Source: Plectrocnemia conspersa (Eukaryota > Arthropoda > Insecta > Trichoptera > Polycentropodidae). From it: a stretch of DNA of 64,000 bases. Under the pieces are notes generated by a model that did no database searches, was not told the origin of the DNA, and saw nothing but the letters and a program-made list of their open reading frames with translations. Made by a program: the position numbers and the translations under genes. Below, one piece after another: positions 1 through 12,479 of this stretch. Position 1 is the stretch's first letter. Every line of letters begins with the position of its first letter. The stretch is taken from positions 124,001 to 188,000 of the forward strand of contig VTFK01000372.1 in NCBI GenBank assembly GCA_009617715.1, in the 5' to 3' direction.

Positions 1-395
1 TAAGAACTAGTAAGGATTGCAGTGTCGTCAGCGTACATTGAGAGTTTAGTATTTTTTTTAACATTGGAATATCATTAGTATATAGAATGAAGAGAAACGG
101 GCCAAGTATACTTCCTTGAGGAACACCAGCTGGTATTTTACGCGGTGTCGAAAATGTATTATTTAGCGAAACAACATAGCTTCGATTCTTCAGGTAAGAC
201 CGTAACATGTGAATAATGTAATAGGGAGTTTCATATTTTAAAAGTTTATACATTAATCCATCATGCCATACTGTATCAAAAGCCTTTTCCATATCTAATA
301 ATAAAAGACCAGAACTTTTTTTTCATATTAAAATCGGCAGATATGTGCTCTGTTAATCTATTAAGTTGATGCGTAGTCGAGTGTAACTTTGGTTC
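1..395 (-). pseudogene. Jockey-type non-LTR retrotransposon reverse transcriptase, broken fragment
   Basis: Read on the minus strand this is the fingers-palm part of a retrotransposon reverse transcriptase. In order it gives HSTTHQLNRLTEHIS (about 355-393), LLLLDMEKAFDTVWHDGL (about 250-305, holding the first catalytic Asp), a thumb-ward helix region, GVPQGSILGPF (about 97-127) and, after a frameshift in an A/T run near 51-60, the catalytic YADD box (24-35). Another frameshift lies in the poly-A/T run near 315-322. These motifs and their order are those of Jockey-clade RTs. The copy continues off the left edge of the window. It stops abruptly above about 395, so it is truncated there. It cannot make protein. 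Confidence 0.9.
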
Positions 396-639
396 GGACC
401 ACTTCCAGAGAGTGTAGTGCAGGCATAAAAGCGTCAAACTCTCTGACGCAAACTAGCCCTTTGCTTTTTAGCAAAGTATGGCATGGAGCGTTTCTTTGCT
501 AGAATCAGATGGTAGCGTGGTCTGTGCTTGGAAATATTTTCCAGTAGGAATATATAAAAACATTGAAATATAAATGTATCTATTTTCCTACTTTACTTTT
601 ATTATTTAAAAAAATTATTGCCTTAAATTTTTTTTATTA
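396..639. other. Unassigned stretch between two transposon fragments
   Basis: The first 150 bases have moderate GC and the rest is AT-rich. No coding motif was recognised on either strand. It may be unrecognised transposon sequence joining the Jockey and Tc1 fragments, but nothing shows this directly. Confidence 0.3.
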
Positions 640-775
640 AATTAAATTTTTTTATTTTTTTATATTAACCAATTTAACTTTAAAATTATCTCGGTATTTT
701 TGGGCTCACTCTAAGCTTCGAGTTTTATTTATTTTTCAGTTCGGGTTTGAAACCTTGGTTATTAGTATTATCTAA
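640..775 (-). mobile_element. Short Tc1-family transposase remnant
   Basis: This piece matches the longer Tc1 relic at 9.92-10.08 kb. Shared words include TTTTTTATATTAACC, and GGGCTCACTCTAAGCTTCG here against GGCCCACTCCAACCTTCG there, followed by AGTTTTATTTATTT in both. Relative to that copy about 50 bases between the two blocks are missing. On the minus strand it encodes the loop between the helix-turn-helix and the first catalytic Asp. It is too short and damaged to function. Confidence 0.7.
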
Positions 776-859
776 ATATTTAATTTATTAATAATACTTC
801 TTGCCTTACTCACTATTTAATGATATAATAAAATCTAAGGTACTTAATTTATACAGACA

Positions 860-1330
860 GACGATACTCGCGTTTAGTAGTCACCTCTACGGCAATTACT
901 AGGTCAGATTCTCTCTCGGAACTGAACCCACGCCGCCTATAAATCGCCATCCACGTTGCACGAGGTCACGGACACGCCCCTGTCCCGGACCGTGTCGTCG
1001 CCGAATTTCTAGCGTCTGGCGCACATATCGCAATAAAATTATAACGTGCTCGCGAGACGCGAGCGACACATGCCCCTGTCCGTAATAAGGGGACGTGCGC
1101 CACATGAATTATTCCCAGTTTTCACGAAACCTCCCCCTTCGCACCCTGCTGCCACGGAAGCCATAAACAAATAAAATTCACATCTGACCTATGCACACGT
1201 ACCGCCTTTCTCGTAAGTGCATATGTAGTAGGAGGGAGCCTTTGGAGTTTTAGTGCTTCGCTACAGCGCCGCACGTTGCAGCATCGGTACGTGGCACAAT
1301 TAAATTGAATCGACATGGGTGTAATTTCAT
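860..1330. promoter_or_regulatory. GC-enriched island, candidate cis-regulatory element
   Basis: Clearly richer in G+C than its flanks, with no recognised protein in any frame. It holds the near-duplicated words GACACGCCCCTGTCC (about 971-985) and GACACATGCCCCTGTCC (about 1065-1081). A 7-bp-arm inverted repeat, GCTCGCG-aga-CGCGAGC, lies at 1048-1064. GCCATAAA followed by AACAAATAAA lies at about 1160-1175, resembling a posterior-Hox/Caudal site next to a Forkhead-like site. Regulatory function is inferred from composition and motifs only. Confidence 0.35.
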
Positions 1331-1494
1331 ATTTGATTAGCTGTATGTTTTATATGTATGGGTATATGGTACTTTACTATTTAGTAAAGTAGTTAATTAA
1401 GGACTTGTCTTTTGGTGCAAAAATATTGATATAAAAATAAATGTGAACATATTTTTTTTGAACACGTTTTTTTATATATATTGCGACAAACTAT

Positions 1495-1700
1495 AGTGAG
1501 CGAGTATCGTAATTCTCCGAGTGGTGGTGGAGAAGCTGGCGGAGGGGTGATGTCTAGTTGATGTGATGTTGTGGCAGCGACGGTGTGGTAGAGGTTCATT
1601 CCTTTCTGCTGCGGTGATCGTATAGTGGAGTACCTCTCTGGTGCGGCGATCGTATATAATCGTATGGTCCTCCATCTCAGCCCGTACCTCTCTGACCTAA
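1495..1700. repeat. GC-enriched stretch with an imperfect local duplication
   Basis: The words GCGGTGATCGTATA and TACCTCTCTG (1611-1640) recur as GCGGCGATCGTATA and TACCTCTCTG (1643-1694), with extra sequence inserted in the second copy. The short open frames on both strands overlap each other and match nothing recognised. Confidence 0.4.
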
Positions 1701-1759
1701 CCTCATTAGAAACCAGTCTTAAGTATCAAGGGTTGCAAAGCTCGCTGACGAATCATAAC

Positions 1760-4700
1760 CATGCAGCGACCATCCAGTCAATTATTCCACTCGTTTTTTC
1801 GACAAGCAAAATATATATATTTTATAATCTTTAGGACATTTAAAATTGTAAATGCTTAAAAACTCTTTATAATGTATTTTTGATACCAAAAATGTAATGA
1901 AATTTTTATATCCATATTAATAATTATCAACTTACTGATAAACCACTGAAAATACATTTTTATCACTAATATCTATAAAATTAACGTTGTTTAAAAACTT
2001 AAAAAATAATTTGTTAAAAAGAATTAGCTACGATTAACTACAATCGTATTATAACAAAATATGTTAATAATTTGCTGAGCTATGCAAATTAATAAAGCAA
2101 ATTGTCCAATGTCTTATACGTATTATTTATTAAAGAATTGTCAGATTTTTATAAATTGAATTTTAATTAAAACAAATTGAAATGGGGTGGAAAGACTTTT
2201 CAAAAGTTTTGTGAGTTTTCACTGCCGCAAACAACATCCAGCGGTTACGCAAAATAACCGACGAAACAGAATTAACAACAATAAGGAGGGAAAGACTCGT
2301 GATTTATTGTTGTTTGCTTAACGTTTGAAGGAAAATTTCATTATTCGAGGAATATTTTTTTCTGTAAGAGTGTGCATTTTAATCTACTGCTGCGAATGCA
2401 ACATGGTTGAATATAAATTTTGCGACTCTGCGATATTAATCCCTCAGGGAAATCGCGAATGGGAAGTCACGTATAAAATGTGTCTAATGTACACAATATG
2501 CTACATTTAATATTTTATATTATTTTAAACTGAATATATGTCAGTTTTTGCAGTAGCAACGGATACACTCGCAGCTATGTATAATAGCCAGCAACTGTCT
2601 ATTCCAGGATGAAAACAACTTTTTGTGCATTGGATTTTTGATGACGAACTCTTAGTTATCTAATAATTTAATTTACAAAATGGACCATTTAAAAGTAATC
2701 TTTATATATACTTATTGTAACATTTTCATGATTTTAATTTTACGCATTGAAATCGCTTACTTTTAAGAATTATTTTTACCGCGAACAATGTTCTATAAAT
2801 ACAAGCTAAATAATCTTGTACATAAAATCTATACCTTTAAACTCACTGAGTATTGTTGATATTGATGCTTATTCTATTAATAATAATATACTAAAATATA
2901 GTAAAATTTATACCCAAGTTTGTGTGATTGGTGTTTTCTAAATAAGGTATTCTTATTCTTCTGGTGATAGCCAACGATATAATCCAAGTATAAGCATCGG
3001 TTAAAATTAGATATGATCCACTTGAATAGACATATTATGAATAACAAGTTGTTATGAAACTAGGATTATATTGTTAGGAATAATTAAGTCTGGTATTTTT
3101 AGAAATATCAGCCTGTTATTGAAAGCAAAATAAAATATATTTTGGTCATTAGAATTTTGATAAATTTTTACAATGCATATTTTTTTAAGAAAAAATCGGC
3201 TTCTATAATCAACAGGTACTTTGACATCAGATTCTTTGATGGCCCAAAAATCACAAATATTATGTGCTTTGGAGTTTCGCAACGAACATCTATTTTTTAA
3301 GTTTTTATTATACGACTAAAATTATTAAAAACGTATTAAAGCAATAACTAACTCTTATATAAAATGATTAAGATTCGTTGATGTAATGTGGTAAATCATT
3401 TACCGTTCAGCATTGACAAATATCATGTAGTAACATTTTAGATAAAGCTAAATTTGGATATTGGATTTATTTACAAAGGTAATTAATAAATATATTATTT
3501 TATTAAACGTTTATTTTACTTTTTAATTGGCTATACAACCCAAGATGGGTCATCATCTCCTTTTTTTTGGTTTTGTAATCAAATTTTTATTATTTGAATG
3601 GACAAGGGATTAACTTGTCGCAATCTTGACAATTGTCAATTAATTATTTATCTTGTTAATTGATTGCTTATCTAAACTTAAAAATAGCAAATATTGTTGA
3701 TAATTTGTGTTAGTTAAATGTTAATTATATTACATATAATATAATAAATATGTACATTTTAAAATATAGCTACGAAATTTATGTTGAGTTTTTGGCTTTA
3801 TTATTAATTTATCATAATACGAGAGACTTTTGTTAATAAATCTCTGGGTAATTACTAATGTTTAAAAGTATCATATTCTAATTAACTAAAAAGTTAAATT
3901 AGTGTGGTGCCCTCATATATAGAGCTATGGTTTCAATAGATAATTATTGAAATGTTCTGAGCGATGTTTATTGAAATCTCTGGTGAAATTACTTAAGTTT
4001 AAAAGTGTAGTTGCGAGCAGTAACTTGCTATAAAATTTTAGTGGCTGGTTGAGCGCTAAACTTTCAGTTTCTTGCAACTTAAGTTGACCATAGCAATATC
4101 TGCTTACATAAATTAATCGATAAACAACTACTATCTAAAGAGCTTTTGAAACTTTAAATTAACATCATTAAGAGAAGCTGACGTTTTATTATCAAAAGCA
4201 ACTATTTAAAGCGTTGTTTTGTATATATTTATTTCTACAATATAATATTTTAATTTCTAGTAAGGCTTTTTTGACACGCTTTCCTGAAATAATTTTGCTC
4301 AAACATAAAAGAAATGTGTTTTTAAACGTTATATAAAATGTTGTAATTCAGCATAAATTCAAGTTTAAAATGCACTATTCCTAATCTATGTTATCAATTA
4401 TTCTACAATATATCAGTTACTTTACCTTTAAAATATAGTTTATTAGAAGAGCTTGTTTTTATGGGTAAATTAGTTTTATTTATAATTTCTCAATACATAT
4501 TTTATTTTATATTCAGGTTTTTACTTTAACCTGTTGCTTCTATTTTTTCAAGTGTATTAAGGTCAATAGTTTCGCAGTCAAGTATTCAAAAATGCTTTAT
4601 ACTACTATTCTACGCATAGTTAAGCCATTTTTTCACCAGAATTTTGTGAAATGTAAATTTGATTATTATGTATTACTTTCCTTATACATGTAATTATTTA

Positions 4701-5915
4701 TAATTCTAAATTTTATCTGTGTAAAACTTTTTAAGTATCGATACAACAAAAATTTAAAGTAGACACGAATGATGGTTTTGAAATTATTTGACTTTAGACT
4801 TATCTTTCTGATTACTTAATTTCAAGGTTTTAGTATTATTTTAAAAAAATATAACAATTTTTTTTTACATAAATCTCTATTTTTTAAAAAATATTTTGTA
4901 GCCTAAAAAGCCATTCTAAAAACCCACGAGAAAAAAAAGTCTATAAAGTCATCCAAAAAATAGAGTTTGCTTTAACGAATTTAAGACTCTTAGAATTATT
5001 TATATAAAAAATTACAGTGTCTTTAAATTTATAACTAAAAATATATTGCTTGATTGAAAAAGATGATTTTGGAATATTCATAAATAAATTTTAGATGTAT
5101 GTTTTAGCAAATAATAAAACACTGAAAATGGCCCTTAATGTGATATATTATGACACTACTGTTTAAACATAAGCGAAGAAAATTTTTTTTTGAAAAAATA
5201 ACTTTTTGAATAATTACGGTTAAAATTTACAAACATTGCTAGATATTAGACTAAAGGCAATTAATAAAGTTAAAATGCTGTGAAAGTAAAATGATGTACT
5301 TTCAGAGCACGTTTGCCGACTATAAGAAAAAAAAATTTAATAGTACATACAATAAAAAAAGCTTTAAATACATAGTAATTTATGAATTAATTATCTAAAA
5401 ACAATACACATTGTGCCCTTATGCAGCTCTGTACTTTACTGAAAACCGTAATTATTAAAAAAAAATGGTTTAATCCGAAAAAAAATAAAGTTACAGGAAC
5501 AAAATTTTAACATTAGTTTAACTTCTTAATTTTATAAAAATTTACATATATTTTTATTAATAAATAAAAAACGGTTATTTTAAATAACAATTCAAAACTT
5601 TTAATAAAAAATCTTACTATTTTTTTCTCAATTTCACATAGACATTAACAAATAAACTTTTATTCAATTAATACTTTTTTTTTTAACTAATTGCATAAAT
5701 TCTATGAAAACGTTTTACTTACTAAAATTAAAAATTACTTTTTTCAAATACTAATAATATTTTATAGATTAAGATATTGATATTTTAATTAAATACAATT
5801 TAGAGTATGTATTTTTTTCAATAACATTAATGGTTTATGAAATACCACTGTTTAAAAAAAACATATACGTATTGAGGAGCATAAAAAAGTTTGCCCGCAA
5901 ATTGCATCGAATACA
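1760..5915. other. AT-rich stretch without recognised genes
   Basis: Mostly very AT-rich DNA with poly-A/T runs. A weakly GC-enriched patch lies at about 2205-2480 (words such as CCGCAAACAACATCCAGCGG). A 76-codon minus-strand open frame at 3052-3282 has no recognised motif and AT-driven codons, so it is probably chance. Nothing else is supportable. Confidence 0.5.
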
Positions 5916-5919
5916 AAAC

Positions 5920-6170
5920 AAAAACCACAAGTGTGTGTGAGTATGTTTATGTCAGTATGTATGCCTGTCCGTGCGTGTGCTACAGTTTCATTATGGCCGG
6001 TTTTCAAAATGGTCATCAAATCTGGTGACCGCTTGTACAGACACCGTTCTGAAATAAATTGGCGCTCGAGGGGTCGTTCGCAGGGGTACCCACCCTCAGC
6101 GGACGAGCGCAATTTTCCGATATTCGTCGATATGTGTAAATATACACGTGGGGGACGTTTCATGAAAAAC
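5920..6170. promoter_or_regulatory. GC-enriched island with CACGTG E-box
   Basis: Sharp rise in G+C inside AT-rich DNA, starting with a TG-rich run (GTGTGTGTGAGTATG). A palindromic CACGTG E-box lies at 6145-6150. Overlapping open frames of 94 and 111 codons on opposite strands cover the island. Neither shows a known domain, so they are probably shadows of the raised GC. Possibly a conserved non-coding element. Confidence 0.35.
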
Positions 6171-6189
6171 ATGTCATTTTTATACATTT

Positions 6190-7610
6190 TTAATAGCTTT
6201 TGCGTTTTAAAATAAATAAAAAAATGTATATGCTGACATTTTTATTTAAAGAAAATAAATATTTAAAAGAATAGACCAATTAAAATATTAAATGCCAACT
6301 AAAGTCACAAGTCTGTTTACCATCCTAAAAGATCGGTTGATTGAGTAGTATGATCGATCTTACACATGCCAGTCGAAGCTTTTAATGTTATAATTTGTAA
6401 TCAAGTTTAAACTGAAATACTATTTTAGGTTTAAAAAATATTATTATAATCTAAAAATATATTTTAATACATTCTTCCTTATTATTATAAATACCTCATA
6501 TAAACATATTAAGGTGGGTAAAACGTCGACCGCAAAGTTATTGTAGGTAGCCCTCGGGAAAAATTCTGTGGCATCAAAGTTTGCAAACAAATTTATATTA
6601 AACTTATGACTATACAAGGCGTTTTAAAAATACCCAGATTTTTTAATATATATAAATATTTATTATGTATATTCGAGATGGGGCCAGTATTCCATTAAAT
6701 CTACATTTTAAAAATAAACATAATAAAATTATTGCATTAATAATATTATTCACTTATAGCACAGAGTATTGGAATTATAAATAAAAATCTCGGCTAGTTC
6801 TTTAAGCAAGTCTAATTTGCTATATTGCTTAAAATGTTGGTTAGCTAAAAATATAAAAAATTGTTTCTCTTGTTAAAAAATCTGAGAAAAGTAAAAAGGT
6901 GAAAAACATAAATTTAATAAAAATAATGTTTTATTCTTACATTTATTTCGTCATTTATGTGAGTTTTTAAGGACATGATTTTTCTAAAAATAGTTATTTT
7001 AAAAATGTTTACTATATTTAATACTCTGTTTGATTCACCCATTTTTTTTATAGTAGCCATTCAATACATATAAATTTAAATGAAAATTATAAAACGTTAA
7101 TTTGCGTTTTTTTTTATTATTTTTGACATTTATGTTGGAAACAATGAAATTTGAAAACACGATAACTGCCGTAGTGTTATTGTCATATTGTCATGAAACT
7201 TGTTTTAAGAATAGCTCTTGTAAATATCTCAGCTAATATCGTTAGTTAACCTTACTTTTTTTGCTCTTTTTTATTTCCTAATAAACCTAAATTAAATAGC
7301 ACCCTTAATAAATACTATTTTCCCATGATTCGTCGTACACCTCTACTTGTCATTATTTAAAAAAATATTTATTACATATTATTTATAGTATTAATAGTAT
7401 TAAGCTATTCGTTTAAGGGTGGTTCATTTAAATTACTATCTTTGGGTGTATTTTTCAAGTAGCAAGTACAATATAGCATTTACATTTTTTTCACCACTGC
7501 TCCATACATTTAAATATGACTAATATGAATATTCTTAATAAAATCATAAATTGACAGGTATTACTAAAATGCTACAAATTAGCGTATCATATAGAATGCG
7601 ATTTACTAAT
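6190..7610. other. AT-rich stretch without recognised genes
   Basis: I see no coding motif, RNA gene or transposon signature here, only poly-A/T-rich DNA. Confidence 0.5.
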
Positions 7611-7619
7611 AAATTTTCA

Positions 7620-8250
7620 AAGTGACACGCGCTCCGCATAATTAAGTCGAGCATCTTCGTCGCCTTTTCGCAAACTTCAGCGATGTGAACGTCACTTCCA
7701 AGTGGTAGTATTATTTCAAGCCATTTGATTAGTCCCGATTTTTAAGAAAATTATTAATAAATTTAAAAGATTCTATTTAGAGCCAAAGTTATGAAATTTT
7801 ATAGCAATTTAAAAATTCCAATAACTTTTCAAAGGTTTCTCGTACGTTGCGCGCTGTGTTTGATCGCATCATAATGAATCCGCTCGCCTGTTGGCAACAT
7901 CAAAAGCTGACATTGGAAAATCGCGACTCAAGTCGACGAGTTGCTAATTGGCAACGCTGCCGGGCTCACGTGAACGTAAAATTCACATGAACGTTGCACG
8001 TATTGTGCTCTCGAAAATTACATGCCGCGTTCAACTCACGATGTAATTGGTTAGTAATTGACATGTAGCTGCGCTTAATAGGTTATTATGCGGCAAACAA
8101 AAAATAGATCGATCATAGTTTCTATTTCATGTTCAATGATATACTACTCTATAAATTTATGCCATGGTTGTTTAAAATGCCAGGATGAGGCGTCGCGACG
8201 GTGTAACGTTCCTCGCAGGAAGTTTGTCGGACATCGTAAAATATGACTTT
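7620..8250. promoter_or_regulatory. GC-enriched double island, candidate regulatory element
   Basis: Two GC-enriched cores (about 7620-8060 and 8160-8250). TTGGCAAC occurs twice, near 7893 and 7949, like repeated NFI half-sites. A CACGTG E-box is at 7967-7972, and GAACGT words repeat nearby. No protein is recognised. Clustering of short palindromes and repeats suggests a protein-binding element, which is inference. Confidence 0.35.
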
Positions 8251-8639
8251 ACTAATCGATTATATACACATACATTTACATACACAAATGCGCAGCTCTG
8301 AAATGCAAGTGCTTTGAAACACAAACGATAATAAATTAGTATGGTTATAGAACTGTATTAGCACACAATGCTTTGCTATGTAAGTATTGCGAATAAACTG
8401 CAATTTTCTTTAAAGATAATCGCGACTTTTATAAGATATTATTTGTGTTTTTTAGTGCTTATTTTTTTCTCTCTTTGACTTTTAAGTAATTTAGTCAGAT
8501 AGATTTTTTTAACCTTTACGAAATAAATTTTCTGTAATTCAAAAGTCAAAACAACAAACGATTAAATAGTGCTTTAATAAATAAAAATAGTGAAAAATAC
8601 ACGAGAATTGCTTAGCACAAAGGTGACAACTTTCTCATT

Positions 8640-9060
8640 ATAGATTGCTAAAGGAGACCCTCTTCCACGTTCTCTCTTTCTCTCACTCTCTCACTCTCAC
8701 TCCCTCTATCTTTCCATTTTTATTTCTTCTTGACACACACAGCGTCCGGAAGAACAAGAGCAGCGAACAAAGACACGCGACAGGTATACAATGGGTGACA
8801 ATACACCTTGAAATATATATAAGAAAAAGAATGTGTTCCAGTACACAAAAGTATGTAGCTATAGTGTTGAGTGAAAAAAGCAAAAATGAAAACCGAAACG
8901 CAGTGGTGTTATTAATAAAACGGAAGAAAGGAAGCCGAAGAGGTTAAACAACGAGGTACAAAAGCTAAAATTCACTCGAAACAACTCTTACGATCTCTTT
9001 TTCTCTCTTTCTCCCGCTCCCATTTCTCTATCTATCTCTTTTCTTTCTTTCGTGCCAAGG
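8640..9060. promoter_or_regulatory. Two CT/GA-rich tracts, possible GAGA-factor element
   Basis: Pyrimidine-rich tracts of TCTC/CTCT words (about 8665-8715 and 8990-9055) flank a purine-rich centre of about 270 bases. In insects GAGA-binding proteins such as Trl recognise runs of this kind at promoters and Polycomb elements. The 100-codon plus-strand open frame through the region starts within the tract and shows no known domain, so I do not call it a gene. Confidence 0.3.
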
Positions 9061-9109
9061 TGCTTGTTAACAATCTTTTTCACCTTGTACAAGAGCGATA
9101 TAACTGTGT

Positions 9110-9725
9110 GTTATTCAAATATTTATTCAATACTGAATAAATCCAAGTATTCGCTTAAACGTAAAAAGAAAGATAAATAAATGCTGTCCTTATCTAATTG
9201 CCACAAAGGATTTATATGGAATAAAAAAAAAAATTTATATTAAATATATCTTGGTATTATTTTGCAACACATGACTTATGCGTTTTTATTGCATATAAAA
9301 CATATAAACAAAGATGTATAGAGTAGGATTTAAATATGCACTTATTGTGAAGCAAGATAAATCATTGTATACCTATTCAAAAATCGTAAATTTAAATGCC
9401 ATATAAATAATATATTAAGTACTTATATCCACGTAAAACGTTTTATGGTTAGTCGCGACTGGAATACGTAATAAATATATTTTAATATACTAAATTTAGA
9501 AAAATTATTTATTTTTATATGAATTTTTGCTATGTTTTATGTTTATTGTCCATCTATATTTATTAGAATAGTGTAGGATTCTATAAAATAAAACAATATT
9601 TAATACAGATTAAAATATTTTTGATGTTATTACGAATTAATAATACTCTTTAACTTATAAAAATAATAAAATAAAAAATTAGAAACTTTCGTTACCAATG
9701 AACTACATATTGATAGCACAGTACA
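9110..9725. other. AT-rich stretch without recognised genes
   Basis: Very AT-rich. Nothing is recognised until the Tc1 relic that follows. Confidence 0.5.
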
Positions 9726-9741
9726 AGCCTTTTTTTATTAT

Positions 9742-10381
9742 TATATAAATGTCACTATTCATACTACTTCTGCAAATGTACAGGTTTCCTACCTCTTCTG
9801 CTGTCATGCAACCCCAGATTATAACGCTTCCGCCACAATATTTGACTTTGAGTACTACGCAATCAGACGCAATTTGACGCACGTGTACTACACTAGGGAT
9901 CCCAAAAAAATTTAAAGCATTACATTTTTTATATTAACCGATTTTAGCTTCAAATTGTCTTAAATTTAGTTTCATCAGACCAAATGACTTTCGTTTAATC
10001 TTCAGATGTCATTCAGATTTTAGGCCCACTCCAACCTTCGAGTTTTATTTATTTCTAAAAGGCACGGTTTGTGTCAGGCTTTACAACCGTTGAGTTCCAC
10101 ATTGTTGAGCTTTTTTCTCACCTTCCGCGAAAAAATGGATGGACCTTCGTTTGTTAGCTTTGAAGATATTTTTGGACGATTTTTAAGACTCAGGCAGTTT
10201 TCTTTCATTTTCTTCCAATTCTTGGCTTCGATTTGTGAAAAGCATATTCATTAAACCGTTTATAAGAATTTTGGACCGCTTTTCCTATAAAATTAACGTG
10301 TTTACTAATTTTCGATATATTCAGTTGATAATAAAATTATATTCGCTCTTTTAGCGTCACATAATTTGCGTTTTTTGGCAT
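9742..10381 (-). pseudogene. Tc1-family transposase, inactivated
   Basis: Minus-strand relic of a Tc1/mariner DDE transposase. It opens with ATG at 10379-10381 (MPKNANYVTLKERI), then a decayed helix-turn-helix region. Next come a KPCLLEINKTRRLEWA-like block, VIWSDET around the first catalytic Asp (9968-9988), GGSVIIWGCMTAEEVGNL (9781-9834, the conserved WGC region) and MNSDIYI (9742-9762). All blocks are in the expected family order. Several in-frame stops and frameshifts separate them. The C-terminal third with the last two catalytic residues is lost or unreadable below about 9740. It shares a family with the small fragment at 640-775. Confidence 0.88.
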
Positions 10382-10619
10382 TTTTTAATGTATATGTATT
10401 ATTTAAAATAAAAATATACCTACAAATAAAGGTCCAAATCACGCAATTCAATATAATGATCACTTAAACGAGACTGAGCAATTAGACCTGAAATATTTTT
10501 TAAAACTCAAATGAATAATTAAAAATGACAAATTTCTTTGTATTGTTCTCAGAATAACGATTAAAACTACCTGTTAAAATATTTTGGTCAGACTATGCAC
10601 TTGTAAAGAGCTACATACC

Positions 10620-10655
10620 AATTTAAAGGGTGCCGCATTATAATGGCCATGGCTG
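10620..10655 (-). repeat. Likely outer terminal repeat of the Tc1 relic
   Basis: Read outwards-in on the minus strand this is CAGCCATGGCCATTATAATG followed by CGGCACCC, next to a TA. That form resembles the ends of Tc1-family elements. It lies about 275 bases upstream of the transposase start, a normal distance. The opposite terminus was not found, so the element is probably 3'-truncated. Confidence 0.5.
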
Positions 10656-10659
10656 TATA

Positions 10660-11195
10660 TATACTACATTTGCGTTAACATAGTCAGTTCTAGAGATCTT
10701 CATTTCATCATTATTCATAATTTAGAAAGAGATGGCAAGTTAGGGTTTACGCCCCAATTATTAGCTCTAAAGCACACGATACGGATATAGGTTCGATATA
10801 CTTATCATTATTCTGGTTGATTTTTTGAACACATTTATAAAAAAAAATCTATAAATGTGTAAAAAAAACAACCAATACGTAATATCTATATTTTTTACTA
10901 TTAAAATCAATATATCATTTTAATTAATGACAATGTAAGTGCATAGTTAACTTTATATGGCTATTAGTATTTTATTTTATTTTATAAATTGCACTGGATT
11001 TTTGATTAAATTTAATACACTTTAATAAGTAGAATTCTTCGGCGTGTGCAGCACGTGAAGCTTTCCAAGAATTTACTTTAATAGCGTCTTCGCTTTGATA
11101 AGACATGTTTCTTTGATGCAGTTTAACATTTATTCAGAGTGCATGTTAGTTTTTGATATTTGCATATATTTATTCAGTCGAGTGCATGCAGTAAA
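10660..11195. other. Mostly AT-rich, short GC patch near 11.04-11.1 kb
   Basis: No gene is recognised. A CACGTG E-box lies at 11052-11057 in the GC patch that leads into the tandem duplication downstream. Confidence 0.4.
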
Positions 11196-11200
11196 GTTTT

Positions 11201-11412
11201 ACAAAATGTGACGGAAAATTAACAATTAAATTACTGCTTTTCTGACTGTGTTCCTTAGTTTCATCCTTTGCGCAAGGGGAATGAGTGTAAAACTTTCTGT
11301 TAAATTATGCAAAATTGAACGGAAAATAACAATTTAATTATCGGTGCTGCTTTAAACCCTGACAGTGTTCCTTAGTTTCAGAACTTTGCACAAGTCGGAA
11401 TGAGTGTGAACC
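11201..11412. repeat. Old diverged tandem duplication, two units of about 100 bp
   Basis: Unit 1 (11201-11293) and unit 2 (11309-11412) share words in the same order: ACGGAAAAT(T)AACAAT, GTGTTCCTTAGTTTCA, TTTGC(G/A)CAAG and GGAATGAGTGT(A/G)AA. The spacers between them differ by small insertions. By eye identity is about 80%, so the duplication is old. The shared words are better kept than the spacers, as expected if they are binding sites, but that is inference. Confidence 0.7.
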
Positions 11413-12475
11413 TAAACTGTCTTTTGATAATTAGACAACTATCAATTAAAACTTAAATCTTATATTGTATTTTATTTGTTTTATTAAATCAATCAAATAA
11501 ATCATTAGGCATATTTAAGATAGAGGCATACTACTGGTATGACTATGCATTTGATACACTGTAGTATATTGTATTATTAAATGCATCAATATATACTAAT
11601 AACAAGATACACAGAAAATATATAAAGCAAAATATTAAATGTAAAATTAATATATTCTCATAATTTATGTTTGCTTTTTAAAATAAGTGTGCATTATCCT
11701 TGAATATGCATTTCTTGTCTGATTGTCAAATATTGCAACTAAAAAGCATATATTATTATTATTTATGTATTGTTGTAAATTTTCTTCAGCAACGTTTTAT
11801 TAACAATACTTTAGACAAATAATCCATTGAAATTGATAAGAGCCATCTGTTTTAGCAAATGCTATTTTTTTTAAAACAAATTTTATTTTAATTAGAAATT
11901 CACTTATGTAACTTAAACTAGCATACACGGTTAACCTGAATCATACTGCTTAATAATAATCGTCTAATATATATACTTACATTTTATACACGTATGTACA
12001 TATAATTGGTTTTTAATAATCTTTGTCTTATGTACAATAAAATGTTGTTAAAAATTATAAAATAATTAAAAGATGATATTCAAAAATTTTAAGTAAATAT
12101 AATTTTATGTTAAATATGTTTTATTTTTGATTAACGAGTAAATGTGTATTATAAAGTTTGATTTACATCCGTATGTAGTTGTATATTATTATACAATAGT
12201 TAAAAAGTTTACGACGTCATTTAAAGCAATCAGAGAATAGTTAAAGTTTAATAGTTCCTCGAAAAGATTAATGCCATGTTTCCGGAAAGCTTTTGACACA
12301 TTTTGTCCTTTTCTTTTAGAAACTTTTCTTTTAAAAATACCTACAAACACTTTCAGCGTTTATTTTATCTGTCAGTTTAAAGCTCCGAGATACGATCGTA
12401 AATAAATTTCTGAACAAACGTATAAATTTAATTTAATTTTTGAAATTATACAAGCATGCATATTTATTTATATAG
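11413..12475. other. AT-rich stretch without recognised genes
   Basis: I see no coding, RNA or transposon signature. Confidence 0.5.
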
Positions 12476-12479
12476 CCAA

